This document shows positions 1 to 7,112 of a stretch of DNA of 21,041 bases, piece after piece. Both the position numbers and the translations under genes were made by a program. This DNA is from CAKUFA01 sp963627465 (GTDB lineage: Bacteria > Bacillota > Clostridia > Christensenellales > Aristaeellaceae). Each line of letters begins with the position of its first letter. The first letter of the stretch is position 1. Location: the NCBI GenBank assembly GCA_963627465.1, contig CAVGBO010000022.1:1-21041 (forward strand). The letters run 5' to 3'. A model generated the notes under the pieces. It searched no databases. It was not told the origin of the DNA and was given only the letters and a program-made list of their open reading frames with translations.

Positions 1-588
1 TTAGAACATCAGCAGGAAGCTGGTTTCAATGGACAGCACTTCGCAGTCGATAGTGTAGGAGGACAGCTTGCTGTCAGAGCCGGAGTAGTGGTGGTCGAAT
101 TCACCAGCTTCATAAGCTTCATCGCTGTATACCTGTTCGTCGGAGTTCAGCACCTTCAGGTGCACGATGTACCAGGTGCCATCCACACCCACCAGCAGGG
201 TGCCGCGAGCACCTTCCTCGGACAGGTTCAGGGCGTTCTGACCATAGGTCAGTTCAACGGTCACGGTAGCGGCAGCACCGTCAGCGGCGGGGGTCAGCTT
301 CCACTCGGAAATGGTGGACAGGCCAACGCTGCCGTCGGGATTCACGGACATAATCTGGGCATACAGGGCATCAGCAGGGGCAGTGTAGCCTTCAGCGGAA
401 GCCTCAGCCTTGGTGGCCAGGTCGGAGCTGTGGGAAGCCAGCAGGGCTTCAGCAGCGGTCAAGTCATCGCCGCTCAGCAGGGTCTTGGTGGTGGAAGCAG
501 AGGTATAAGCATCCACGGTTTCGGCAGATGCGCAGGCAACAGCCAGCAGCATCATCAGGGCGGTCAGGGCACAAAGGAACTTCTTCAT
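1..588 (-). CDS. Small secreted protein of unknown function
   Basis: A complete 195-residue protein; the TAA stop is the first three bases of the window. The N-terminus is a classic signal peptide: MKK, a hydrophobic stretch to about residue 18, then a likely signal peptidase I site after ASA (residues 20-22). A cysteine at residue 19 is preceded by AVA, a poor lipobox, so a lipoprotein is possible but less likely. The mature part is acidic, rich in Ala, Thr and Ser, and has a beta-rich look (residues about 105-150, with GTWYIVHLKVLN). I do not recognise a family. The ribosome-binding site upstream is imperfect (AAAGGCGG-like). It has its own candidate promoter (655-684) after the arabinofuranosidase terminator, so it is probably a separate unit. 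An extracellular or cell-envelope role is inferred only from the signal peptide. Confidence 0.8.
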   Translation of the reverse strand: MKKFLCALTALMMLLAVACASAETVDAYTSASTTKTLLSGDDLTAAEALLASHSSDLATKAEASAEGYTAPADALYAQIMSVNPDGSVGLSTISEWKLTPAADGAAATVTVELTYGQNALNLSEEGARGTLLVGVDGTWYIVHLKVLNSDEQVYSDEAYEAGEFDHHYSGSDSKLSSYTIDCEVLSIETSFLLMF

Positions 589-615
589 AGAATAATTCCG
601 CCTTTCTTTGCATTG

Positions 616-640
616 AAAAAGCGAGCATCATAAGCCTCGC
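616..640 (-). terminator. Leader hairpin followed by a T-run (terminator or attenuator)
   Basis: On the minus strand GCGAG (636-640) pairs with CTCGC (621-625), followed directly by five T (616-620). The stem is only 5 bp, so it is weak as an intrinsic terminator. It lies between the candidate promoter at 655-684 and the start codon at 588, inside the leader of the secreted-protein gene. Confidence 0.3.
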
Positions 641-654
641 CTCTTCATGAAGTC

Positions 655-684
655 ATTTTCTCATAAATGATAAAGGTTTGTCAA
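655..684 (-). promoter_or_regulatory. Candidate sigma-A promoter of the secreted-protein gene
   Basis: Minus strand: perfect -35 TTGACA (679-684), 18-base spacer, -10 GAAAAT (655-660, four of six consensus bases). It lies just past the hairpin that ends the upstream transcript. A 10-bp palindrome CTTCATGAAG (643-652) covers the expected start of transcription. Confidence 0.4.
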
Positions 685-693
685 TGCAAAGTG

Positions 694-721
694 CCGCCGT
701 CTGCCCTTGAGCAAACGGCGG
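694..721 (-). terminator. Hairpin terminating the arabinofuranosidase transcript
   Basis: CCGCCGT (694-700) and ACGGCGG (715-721) form a 7-bp GC-rich stem, extended past one mismatch by TGC/GCA, with a 6-base loop. It begins 23 bases past the stop codon of the GH51 gene. The T-tract on the minus strand is poor (CACTTTG), so termination may be incomplete. Confidence 0.45.
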
Positions 722-744
722 TTTGGGACACTTATGAAATTTTG

Positions 745-2259
745 TTACTCTGCTTTGCTCAGCCGAATCACGTTCCAGCTCAGGGCAGGCAGTTTCACGG
801 TCAGATGACCGCCATCTATGACGCCGCCGGGGCCGGCCACAGGCTTTACCTGATCGGGGTCTGCTTCCGTGTTCACGGCATGCACATCGTCATGGTGGAG
901 CAGAATATGTTCACTGATTTTCATGTTGCCAAAGGCACGCAGGTCGGCGGTCAGCTCCACATCTTCCTTCAGGTCACGGTTGACCGCAAACAGGGTCACG
1001 CTGCCGTCTTCTGCCATGGTGGCGGCGGAGGACACCACCGGCACTTCCTCAAAATCCTTGGTGTCATACACCGGGCTGTGTACAATGGGACGCAGTGCCG
1101 TGCCACGACCATAGCGGGAGGCGTGCATCAGGGGATAGAAGATGGTCTGCACCCATGCACCGCCATTGTCATTGGTCATGATGGGAGCAATCACGTTCAC
1201 CAGCTGTGCCATGCAGGCAATTTTCACTCGGTCCGCATTGTTCAGGAAGGTGATGAGCATAGCACCCACCAGCAGGGCATCCTCGAAATTGTACACATCC
1301 TCCAGCAGGGGCAGGGCACGGTTCCACTTGCCCCGCTTCCAAACTTCCTTATCCTGCTCGGCAGAGTGATACCACACGTTCCATTCGTCAAAGGACAGAT
1401 GGAGCTTCTTCTTGGCACGCTTCTTGCTGCCGACTGCATCGCACACGGATACCACGGCCTTGATGAAGGCATCCAAATCCATGGTGCTGGCTAGGAAATT
1501 GGCCGTATCCCCGGTTGGATTCTTGTAATAGCGATGGAGACTGACGTAGTCGATTTCGTTGTAGCACTCGGAGAGCATTTCATACTCCCAGGAGCCGAAG
1601 GTGGGCATATCACTGCCGGAAGAACCGCAGGCAACCAGCTCAATGGAGGGATCTGTCCACTTCATCAGCTTGCCGGCTTCGCAGGCGATACGGCCGTATT
1701 CCGTGGCGGTACGGTGACCCATCTGCCAGGGACCGTCCATTTCGTTGCCCAGGCACCACAGCTTAATGTTGAAGGGATCCTTTGCGCCGTTGCGGATGCG
1801 CAGATCGCTCCAGTAACTGCCGGAGGGATGATTAGCATACTCCACCACGTTCCGTGCAGCATCCGGTCCACGGGTGCCCAGGTTGACGGCGTACATCACC
1901 TGTGTATCCGTGGCCTTTGCCCACCGGTCGAATTCGTGGAGGCCGACTTCGTTGGTCTCCGTGGTAAACCAGGCCAGATCCAGCTTCTGGGGACGCTGCG
2001 CCACCGGGCCGATGCTGTCCTCCCAGTTAAAGCCGGACACAAAGTTGCCGCCGGGATACCGAACAACGGAAATGCCCAGCTTGCGCACCAGGTCAATTAC
2101 ATCCTTGCGGAAACCATCCGCATTGGCAGTGGGATGACCGGGCTGATAAATGCCGCCATAAACCGCCCGTCCCAGATGTTCAATAAAGGAACCGTAGACC
2201 CGGGGATCCACCTGACCGATCACATAGTCCCGATCCATAATCAGGGTTGCCTGCTTCAT
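745..2259 (-). CDS. abfA: GH51 alpha-L-arabinofuranosidase, intracellular
   Basis: Hydrolyses terminal alpha-L-arabinofuranosyl residues from arabino-oligosaccharides. It has no signal peptide, so it should act in the cytoplasm on imported oligosaccharides. From the chosen ATG the protein has 504 residues, typical for the family. The acid/base glutamate is E173 in GNEMDG and the nucleophile is E292 in SFDEW, in the expected (beta/alpha)8 barrel positions (about 175 and 294 in characterised bacterial GH51 enzymes). The N-terminus QVDPRVYGSFIEHLGRAVY is also diagnostic. The start at 2259 was chosen because AAAGGAG (2270-2276) lies 10 bases upstream; an in-frame ATG at 2268 is too close, and extension to 2379 has no ribosome-binding site. 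It is monocistronic, between terminators on both sides. No arabinose transporter or catabolic gene adjoins it, so its operon partners must lie elsewhere. Confidence 0.95.
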   Translation of the reverse strand: MKQATLIMDRDYVIGQVDPRVYGSFIEHLGRAVYGGIYQPGHPTANADGFRKDVIDLVRKLGISVVRYPGGNFVSGFNWEDSIGPVAQRPQKLDLAWFTTETNEVGLHEFDRWAKATDTQVMYAVNLGTRGPDAARNVVEYANHPSGSYWSDLRIRNGAKDPFNIKLWCLGNEMDGPWQMGHRTATEYGRIACEAGKLMKWTDPSIELVACGSSGSDMPTFGSWEYEMLSECYNEIDYVSLHRYYKNPTGDTANFLASTMDLDAFIKAVVSVCDAVGSKKRAKKKLHLSFDEWNVWYHSAEQDKEVWKRGKWNRALPLLEDVYNFEDALLVGAMLITFLNNADRVKIACMAQLVNVIAPIMTNDNGGAWVQTIFYPLMHASRYGRGTALRPIVHSPVYDTKDFEEVPVVSSAATMAEDGSVTLFAVNRDLKEDVELTADLRAFGNMKISEHILLHHDDVHAVNTEADPDQVKPVAGPGGVIDGGHLTVKLPALSWNVIRLSKAE

Positions 2260-2285
2260 GCAATCCATACTCCTTTCGCAGTGAA

Positions 2286-2321
2286 CAAGGTAGAATGTGC
2301 CTCTGCCGGGCGAGTACCTTG
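2286..2321 (-). repeat. Inverted repeat CAAGGTA / TACCTTG in the abfA leader
   Basis: Perfect 7-base arms at 2286-2292 and 2315-2321, separated by 22 bases, in the 5' untranslated region between the candidate promoter and the ribosome-binding site. It could be an operator or an RNA stem. A third related element (GCAAGGCAC) lies at 2367-2375 in the promoter spacer. Confidence 0.45.
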
Positions 2322-2352
2322 CCTCAGCATGGACATCATTTGTTATGACTTC

Positions 2353-2381
2353 ATCATAGCACAAAGCAAGGCACTGCACAA
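2353..2381 (-). promoter_or_regulatory. Candidate extended -10 promoter of abfA
   Basis: Minus strand: -35-like TTGTGC (2376-2381), 17-base spacer, -10 TATGAT (2353-2358) preceded by TGC, an extended -10 arrangement that can compensate for the weak -35. The leader to the start codon would be about 90 bases. Confidence 0.45.
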
Positions 2382-2394
2382 GACAGCGTTACGC

Positions 2395-2435
2395 AAAAAA
2401 GTCAGCCAGACATGCATGATGCATATCTGACTGGC
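2395..2435 (-). terminator. Strong intrinsic terminator of the moxR-DUF58-transglutaminase operon
   Basis: A 15-pair stem (arms 2401-2415 and 2421-2435, with two G-U pairs and a C-A mismatch near the base), 5-base loop, and six T on the minus strand (2395-2400). It starts 6 bases after the transglutaminase stop codon and separates this operon from abfA. Confidence 0.85.
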
Positions 2436-2440
2436 CCGCT

Positions 2441-4723
2441 TTACTGTTTCGCTTTTTTCTGCTTTTTCGTTTTCCCTTCCAAGCGAACGAAACGTTTCAA
2501 CTGGAACTGAACCTTCTTCGGCAGGGTCAGCCCATTGAAGAGAATCTGCCAGGAAGTGCGAACCTGCTCGATTTCGCCCTCATTGGGGATGATCTTGCCA
2601 TAGTACACGTTGGCCATCAGCACGCCTACCGGTGCCAGCTTGGCAGGCAACAGATGGGCATCGTCCAGCCGACGGGTGTAAGCCATGGGGGATTCACCGG
2701 TGCGGATGGGCAGCTTCTGCACGTCCAGAATATCACGGATTGCCTGAATCCAAAGGTCGAATTTCTGTCCGGGGTCAGCAGCTTTGGCGGCCATTCGCTC
2801 CGGCTGCACCGACAGGAAACGGTAAGCCGCACCGCCAGCCAGTGCCAGCACAAGCAGCAGCCATAGCCACCATAGGGAAGGCGCACTGGGCGGATCCTGT
2901 TCAACGGAAGGATCTTCATTCTCCGGGGGCGGCGTAGGCTCATCATCCTGATCCGATTGATTTTCCGTATCCTCGGGCGGCGGTGTAGCATCGTCTTCCG
3001 CGCTTTGGTCTTCTTCCGGTTCCGGAGTGGGGGTGGGCTCTGTGGCATCGTTGCTGTCGTTTTCGGAAGTGAAGGACGGGGGCGTGACCAGATTATTCTG
3101 TGCCGGGGTAGCATCGAAGGTTAGCCAACCGAAGCCTTCAAAGTAAACCTCTGTCCAAGCGTGCCCCTGCAAGCCGGTCACATAGGCCAGACCGTTTTCA
3201 TCCGGGGTTGCTAGGTAGCCTTCCACATATCGGGCAGGCAGCCCCACCATGCGGCACAGCACGGTCATGGCAGAGGCAAAGTAAGTGCAGTAGCCCTTCT
3301 TGGTGTTCATCAGAAAGTTGGTCACAAAGTCCAGGTTGGAGGGCTGGTCTTCTACCGTCAGAGAATAGCGGAAATTGCGGCTCAGGTAGTTCTGAATGGC
3401 AAAGGCCTGTTCATAGGGCGTATCCGAGCCGGAGATGATCTGCCGTGCCAGGTCATACACCATCTGCTGCAAGTGGTCAGGCAGCTTGGTATACTCGGTT
3501 AGAATGTTGGCGTAATTCGGGTCATCCGTCAGGGCGCAGGCATCAATCAGGGTACCCAGCCCAGCATCCCCTGCCACAAAGAGGGGAGCACTGACGGAGT
3601 AGGTATCCCCTGCCTGCAAATCGTGGGTGGCGAAAATTTCGCTGGCATTGTTGAAGTAGGGGACAAGGGCACCGCCGGGGTTTAAGGAACGAACACGCTG
3701 AGGCACAAACAGGCTGGATGCGTTCTCACTCAGCAGCTGAACGGTGATGGTCTGCTCTTCCATCAGGCTGCCGGAGGAGCCCAGAACGCCGTCCGGCAAG
3801 TCCATATCAAACAAAGTAGTACGCTGGCTTGCCCATCGGGAGGATTGCCACTGATACCGCCTGCCGCCGGTGGTGTTCAGCCAGGTGCGCCCGGTGTATT
3901 CGTTCTTCGTGATGCCGCGCAGATACACCTTCTTCGGCGTGGAGACAATCATTACGGGATGATCCGTAGGCTCCGCTGTGCCGCCTAGCTGGTTCTGCCC
4001 TTGGGGATAGTATCCCTCGGAAGCCAGGGAGAACACGTCACGCTGCTCGGTAAAGAAAAAATAGTCGAAGATCCGCTGCCGAAGGCTGTCGGCAGCCTCC
4101 TTCAGGGGAGCGATGGTGACACCGCCTGCAGGCGTCAGGAAAAACGCCAGCAGCACCGCCGCAACGGTCACCGGCAGAATACGCTTCAAAGGAAGCTCAT
4201 CGTGGGAGGTCATCACTGACAAAGCGATTACGGAAGCTACCGCAGGCAGCAGCCCCCACAGCAAATCTTCATGACTGCTGAGCCACAGCATCAGGGCACT
4301 GAGCAGCACCAGGGCGATGGCAGGATAGCACCCCATCGCCCGGCAGGTAAGCCCCCAGGAAGCAAAAGCTACCAGCACGGCGGCGGTTAACGCAATCTCC
4401 CGGGCATACAGAGGCAGGACGGCACTTTGCCCGGATACCTGCATCACCATGGCACGGAAGGTTTCTACTAAGGAACCGTTTGCCAGCAGGGCCATCAGGA
4501 AGACGAGAGCAGAGGCACCCAATACGCCATAAAGGATCAGCCGAATCGGCTTCTTCAGCATGCCGGCAACCGTAAACGCAGCAATAACCACCAGCAGGAT
4601 GGAGCAGCACGGCAATGCCCACTGCATCAATTCCAGCATGCCGAGAATGGGCAGCATAAGACCTGCTGCCATGAAAAGGGCCACAATGCCGTGGGAAATA
4701 GACTCCTTTTTTTCAGGGGACAC
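2441..4723 (-). CDS. Membrane transglutaminase-like protein (TgpA type) with DUF4129-like C-terminus
   Basis: A 760-residue multi-pass membrane protein. Hydrophobic helices fill residues about 10-195. An extracytoplasmic region follows, with a transglutaminase core carrying a complete Cys-His-Asp triad: C479 in GYCTYFASAM, H521 in GHAWTEV, D537 in FDATP. Then come an acidic Pro/Thr/Glu linker (about 550-610), a final membrane helix (about 616-636) and a cytoplasmic tail ending in a Lys-rich stretch. The real start is GTG at 4723, because AAAGGAGG (4731-4738) lies 7 bases upstream; an ATG at 4750 precedes this site and would be wrong. It is the last gene of a three-gene operon, 30 bases after the DUF58 gene. 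The MoxR/DUF58/transglutaminase trio is a widespread conserved set. Its exact function is unknown; a peptidase, amidase or crosslinking role at the cell surface is inferred. Confidence 0.9.
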   Translation of the reverse strand: MSPEKKESISHGIVALFMAAGLMLPILGMLELMQWALPCCSILLVVIAAFTVAGMLKKPIRLILYGVLGASALVFLMALLANGSLVETFRAMVMQVSGQSAVLPLYAREIALTAAVLVAFASWGLTCRAMGCYPAIALVLLSALMLWLSSHEDLLWGLLPAVASVIALSVMTSHDELPLKRILPVTVAAVLLAFFLTPAGGVTIAPLKEAADSLRQRIFDYFFFTEQRDVFSLASEGYYPQGQNQLGGTAEPTDHPVMIVSTPKKVYLRGITKNEYTGRTWLNTTGGRRYQWQSSRWASQRTTLFDMDLPDGVLGSSGSLMEEQTITVQLLSENASSLFVPQRVRSLNPGGALVPYFNNASEIFATHDLQAGDTYSVSAPLFVAGDAGLGTLIDACALTDDPNYANILTEYTKLPDHLQQMVYDLARQIISGSDTPYEQAFAIQNYLSRNFRYSLTVEDQPSNLDFVTNFLMNTKKGYCTYFASAMTVLCRMVGLPARYVEGYLATPDENGLAYVTGLQGHAWTEVYFEGFGWLTFDATPAQNNLVTPPSFTSENDSNDATEPTPTPEPEEDQSAEDDATPPPEDTENQSDQDDEPTPPPENEDPSVEQDPPSAPSLWWLWLLLVLALAGGAAYRFLSVQPERMAAKAADPGQKFDLWIQAIRDILDVQKLPIRTGESPMAYTRRLDDAHLLPAKLAPVGVLMANVYYGKIIPNEGEIEQVRTSWQILFNGLTLPKKVQFQLKRFVRLEGKTKKQKKAKQ

Positions 4724-4753
4724 GGTGGCACCTCCTTTGTGATTGATCATCTT

Positions 4754-5908
4754 TTACACCGGGGCAGGGGTAACAAACCGCACCTGAATGGCGGCCTGCT
4801 GCAGCTTGCTGATCAGCGGCACCAGCTTGGGATCATCCGGCGTAAAGGTAATAAGATACAGGCGGACATAGGGTCCCATGCGGCGCATGCGGATCATCAT
4901 ATCCACCATGTTGCTGTTGAGCCTTGCGGAAACAATCACGGTGGAACCAACCTTCCGCAGTCGACGGGTTTCCAGCAGCAGCACCCGTTCAAATCGATCG
5001 GTTTCGGAAAAGTCTAGCCGTGCCAGATCTTCCAGCAGCAAGGGTAGCCCCATGGACTTTTCGAATTCCACCGGGTGAGCACCCTGCAGGGGTAGACGTA
5101 CCCCATGGTCAGAGTGAAGTTGATGGGCAACAACGGATGCGGCAGTTTCCAGCAAACTGTCCCGCACGTCTGCCTCAGCGTCTGGGTGTCCCCAGGTCGG
5201 GGGCTGGGAACAGTCCATCAGCACCAGCACCTCAGGCAATACAGGCTCTTCGAAGCGGCGCACCATCAGCTCACCCTTTCGAAGGGAAAGCTTCCAGTGA
5301 ATTTTCTTCAGCGCATCGCCCTGCTGATAGGTGCGGACATCACTGGGGTTGGTCACGTCTTCCGTGGCTCTTGCTAGGGTTTCAAAGCCGGAATCACCGG
5401 GGGCGAACAGCAAATCTTCCACGGGAAACACAACCGGCAGCACCAGCAAATCCCCTTGAGAAGCCTCAGGACAGCGGCGGATGGAGAAGAACCCAAACAG
5501 ATCCTCGATGGTGTAGGCTTTAACACCCGGGGCGCACACGCCTACGTGAGAGGCGTGGAAGGGCAGCGTCAACCGTTGATGTTTGCCCGGGGCATCCTTC
5601 AGCCGCACCTTGGTTTCCGGCATATCCGGGGTGGCGGACAATTCCAGCAGAATCGGGGCAATGGGCAGCAAGCCGTGATGATGCACCACCACGTTCAGGA
5701 TCACGTTGTCACCACGCTGCACGGTTTTGCCGCTGAGATCACTCTGAATCGTCAGCGTCCGGGAAGCCTGCCACACACTGATGAAGCCGAAAACAATCAG
5801 CAGAATCAGCAGCAGCGCCGCCATGAAAAAAAGGGGGCTTCCCGTGGAAAATGCGGCCAGCAGCAAGGCGAAGATCACCACTGCCGGCAGGGTCAGATGC
5901 ATTTTCAT
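4754..5908 (-). CDS. DUF58 domain protein, membrane-anchored
   Basis: A 384-residue protein with two closely spaced N-terminal membrane segments (about 7-21 and 24-45), a beta-rich middle region and the DUF58 signature at residues 191-222 (VRTYQQGDALKKIHWK, then RRFEEP). The region after it resembles a von Willebrand A-type fold (VLVLMDCSQPP near residue 227). DUF58 proteins are regularly encoded beside MoxR ATPases and are thought to be their partners or clients; the biochemical role is not established. Start ATG 5908 overlaps the moxR stop by 4 bases (ATGA), and no good Shine-Dalgarno precedes it, which suggests translational coupling. An internal ATG two codons later is an alternative start. 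Confidence 0.9.
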   Translation of the reverse strand: MKMHLTLPAVVIFALLLAAFSTGSPLFFMAALLLILLIVFGFISVWQASRTLTIQSDLSGKTVQRGDNVILNVVVHHHGLLPIAPILLELSATPDMPETKVRLKDAPGKHQRLTLPFHASHVGVCAPGVKAYTIEDLFGFFSIRRCPEASQGDLLVLPVVFPVEDLLFAPGDSGFETLARATEDVTNPSDVRTYQQGDALKKIHWKLSLRKGELMVRRFEEPVLPEVLVLMDCSQPPTWGHPDAEADVRDSLLETAASVVAHQLHSDHGVRLPLQGAHPVEFEKSMGLPLLLEDLARLDFSETDRFERVLLLETRRLRKVGSTVIVSARLNSNMVDMMIRMRRMGPYVRLYLITFTPDDPKLVPLISKLQQAAIQVRFVTPAPV

Positions 5909-6849
5909 AGTTTTACGGGTACCGTCACATTCTTGAGGATATTCATGAGCACGTCCTCGGCAGCAATGCCCTTCATCCGGGCTTCCGGGTTCAGCACCAG
6001 TCGGTGAGCAATAACGGGCAGCACCATGTGCTGTACATCCTCCGGCAGGATAAAGTCACGGCCGTCCAGCAGGGCACAGGCCTGTGCACCATGCAGCAGG
6101 GCAATGGCGGCACGGGTGGAAGCACCCAGAGACAAGGCAGGCTCCTGCCGGGTAGCGGCAACCAGCGTTGCCACGTAGGAACGTACTTCAGGGGAGCAGT
6201 AAACTTGGGTCACCTGCTCCTGCAGGTTGATCACGTCCTCGGCGGAACACACAGGCTCAATGGTAGCCATGGGCTTCACCGAGCCGGAGTACCGATCCAG
6301 CACGTCCATTTCTTGCTCAATGGTGGGATAGCCGATGGAGATGCGCAGGAAGAAGCGGTCCATCTGAGCTTCCGGCAGGGGATAAGTACCCACGAATTCG
6401 CCGGGGTTCTGGGTGGCCAGCACGCAGAAGGGCTTGGGCAGGGGATGGGTTACACCGTCCACCGTCACCTGATGCTCTTCCATAACTTCCAGCAGAGCAG
6501 ACTGGGTCTTGGGGCTGGTACGGTTGATTTCGTCTGCCAGCACGATTTGGCTCATAACAGAGCCGGGCTTAAATTCCATTTCGCCGGTTTTGAAGTTCAC
6601 CAGCGTGAAGCCTGTGACGTCGGAGGGCATCAGGTCGGGGGTGAACTGAATGCGCTTGAAGGAGCAGTCCAGGGATTTGGCCAGGGCGCTGGCCAGGGTG
6701 GTCTTGCCCACGCCGGGCACGTCCTCAATCAATACATGACCCTTGCACAGCAGGGCGATCAACGCATATTCAATGGCTTCCTCTTTGCCCACAATGGCTT
6801 TGGCAATATTCTGCTGCAGGGCATAAATGATCTGTCCGGGTTCCTGCAT
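5905..6849 (-). CDS. moxR: MoxR-family AAA+ ATPase
   Basis: A 314-residue cytoplasmic AAA+ ATPase of usual MoxR length. Walker A is GVGKTT with K49, Walker B is IVLADE (D106, E107), and sensor 1 is ATQNP (N148). MoxR ATPases act as chaperone-like remodelers that help mature or activate partner proteins, often those with VWA-like or DUF58 domains. Start ATG 6849 is 9 bases after AAGGAGG (6859-6865); a GTG directly before it is possible, and an ATG at 6885 lies upstream of the ribosome site and was rejected. It is the first gene of the operon with DUF58 and transglutaminase genes, so all three probably act together at the envelope. Transcription probably starts near 6973, giving a leader of about 125 bases with a 5' hairpin. 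Confidence 0.95.
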   Translation of the reverse strand: MQEPGQIIYALQQNIAKAIVGKEEAIEYALIALLCKGHVLIEDVPGVGKTTLASALAKSLDCSFKRIQFTPDLMPSDVTGFTLVNFKTGEMEFKPGSVMSQIVLADEINRTSPKTQSALLEVMEEHQVTVDGVTHPLPKPFCVLATQNPGEFVGTYPLPEAQMDRFFLRISIGYPTIEQEMDVLDRYSGSVKPMATIEPVCSAEDVINLQEQVTQVYCSPEVRSYVATLVAATRQEPALSLGASTRAAIALLHGAQACALLDGRDFILPEDVQHMVLPVIAHRLVLNPEARMKGIAAEDVLMNILKNVTVPVKL

Positions 6850-6912
6850 CACGCCGTACCTCCTTGAAAATAGGACGATGTTCAAAAGAAAATGGTTCCC
6901 CGATGCATGGCA

Positions 6913-6974
6913 GGGAACGTACTTGTTTCATGACATACATTATTTTGCAACAAGGTTGTCACAAATGAGTACCC
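6913..6974 (-). promoter_or_regulatory. Long imperfect hairpin at the 5' end of the moxR operon transcript
   Basis: In the minus-strand RNA, GGGTACT (6968-6974) pairs with AGTAC-GTT-CCC (6913-6923, GTT bulged). Past a small internal loop TTT pairs with AAA, and after a one-base bulge GTGACA pairs with TGTCAT. That gives about 16 pairs in all, with a loop of about 21 bases. The first base of the hairpin coincides with the start predicted from the promoter at 6979-7007. It may stabilise the mRNA or be a regulatory leader; no known riboswitch class was recognised. Confidence 0.45.
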
Positions 6975-6978
6975 TAAC

Positions 6979-7007
6979 AGTATAATCGTTTTATGCCGAC
7001 AAATCAA
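6979..7007 (-). promoter_or_regulatory. Candidate sigma-A promoter of the moxR operon
   Basis: Minus strand: -35 TTGATT (7002-7007), 17-base spacer, -10 TATACT (6979-6984, five of six). It is divergent from the birA promoter, and the two -35 elements are only 10 bases apart. Confidence 0.6.
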
Positions 7008-7020
7008 GGTTTTTTCCTTG
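7005..7020. repeat. Palindrome CAAGG-T6-CCTTG between divergent -35 boxes
   Basis: Perfect 5-base arms around six T. It overlaps the edges of both the moxR -35 (7002-7007) and the birA -35 (7018-7023), a position where a bound regulator could affect both promoters. It does not match the known BirA operator pattern. Confidence 0.4.
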
Positions 7021-7046
7021 CATCCGGCAGGGGAATGCGCTACAAT
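7018..7046 (+). promoter_or_regulatory. Candidate sigma-A promoter of birA-acpS
   Basis: -35 TTGCAT (7018-7023), 17-base spacer, -10 TACAAT (7041-7046, five of six). The leader to the birA start is about 60 bases and contains a small hairpin, GGAAC-GGCA-GTTCC (7052-7065). Confidence 0.55.
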
Positions 7047-7112
7047 AGGGCTGGAACGGCAGTTCCGAGGCATGATAGAATTGTAACAGTTTTGAAATAA
7101 ATGAGGAGAGCC

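Noticed and set aside
667..2430. Two long plus-strand open frames (667-1494 and 1534-2430) opposite abfA
   Set aside because: They mirror the GH51 gene, whose catalytic motifs are unmistakable. Their His/Gly/Gln-rich translations match no family and they lack ribosome-binding sites.
6004..6867. Plus-strand open frame of 287 codons opposite moxR
   Set aside because: It is antisense to intact Walker A and B motifs, and its low-complexity, His- and Gly-rich product is typical of antisense frames in GC-rich genes.
6956..6986. Plus-strand promoter TTGTCA with a perfect TATAAT (6981-6986)
   Set aside because: The spacer is 19 bases, and a better placed birA promoter exists at 7018-7046. It could be a minor second start.
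7080..7090. BirA operator half-site TTGTAAC near the birA start
   Set aside because: I found no matching inverted half-site at the expected distance of about 15 bases.
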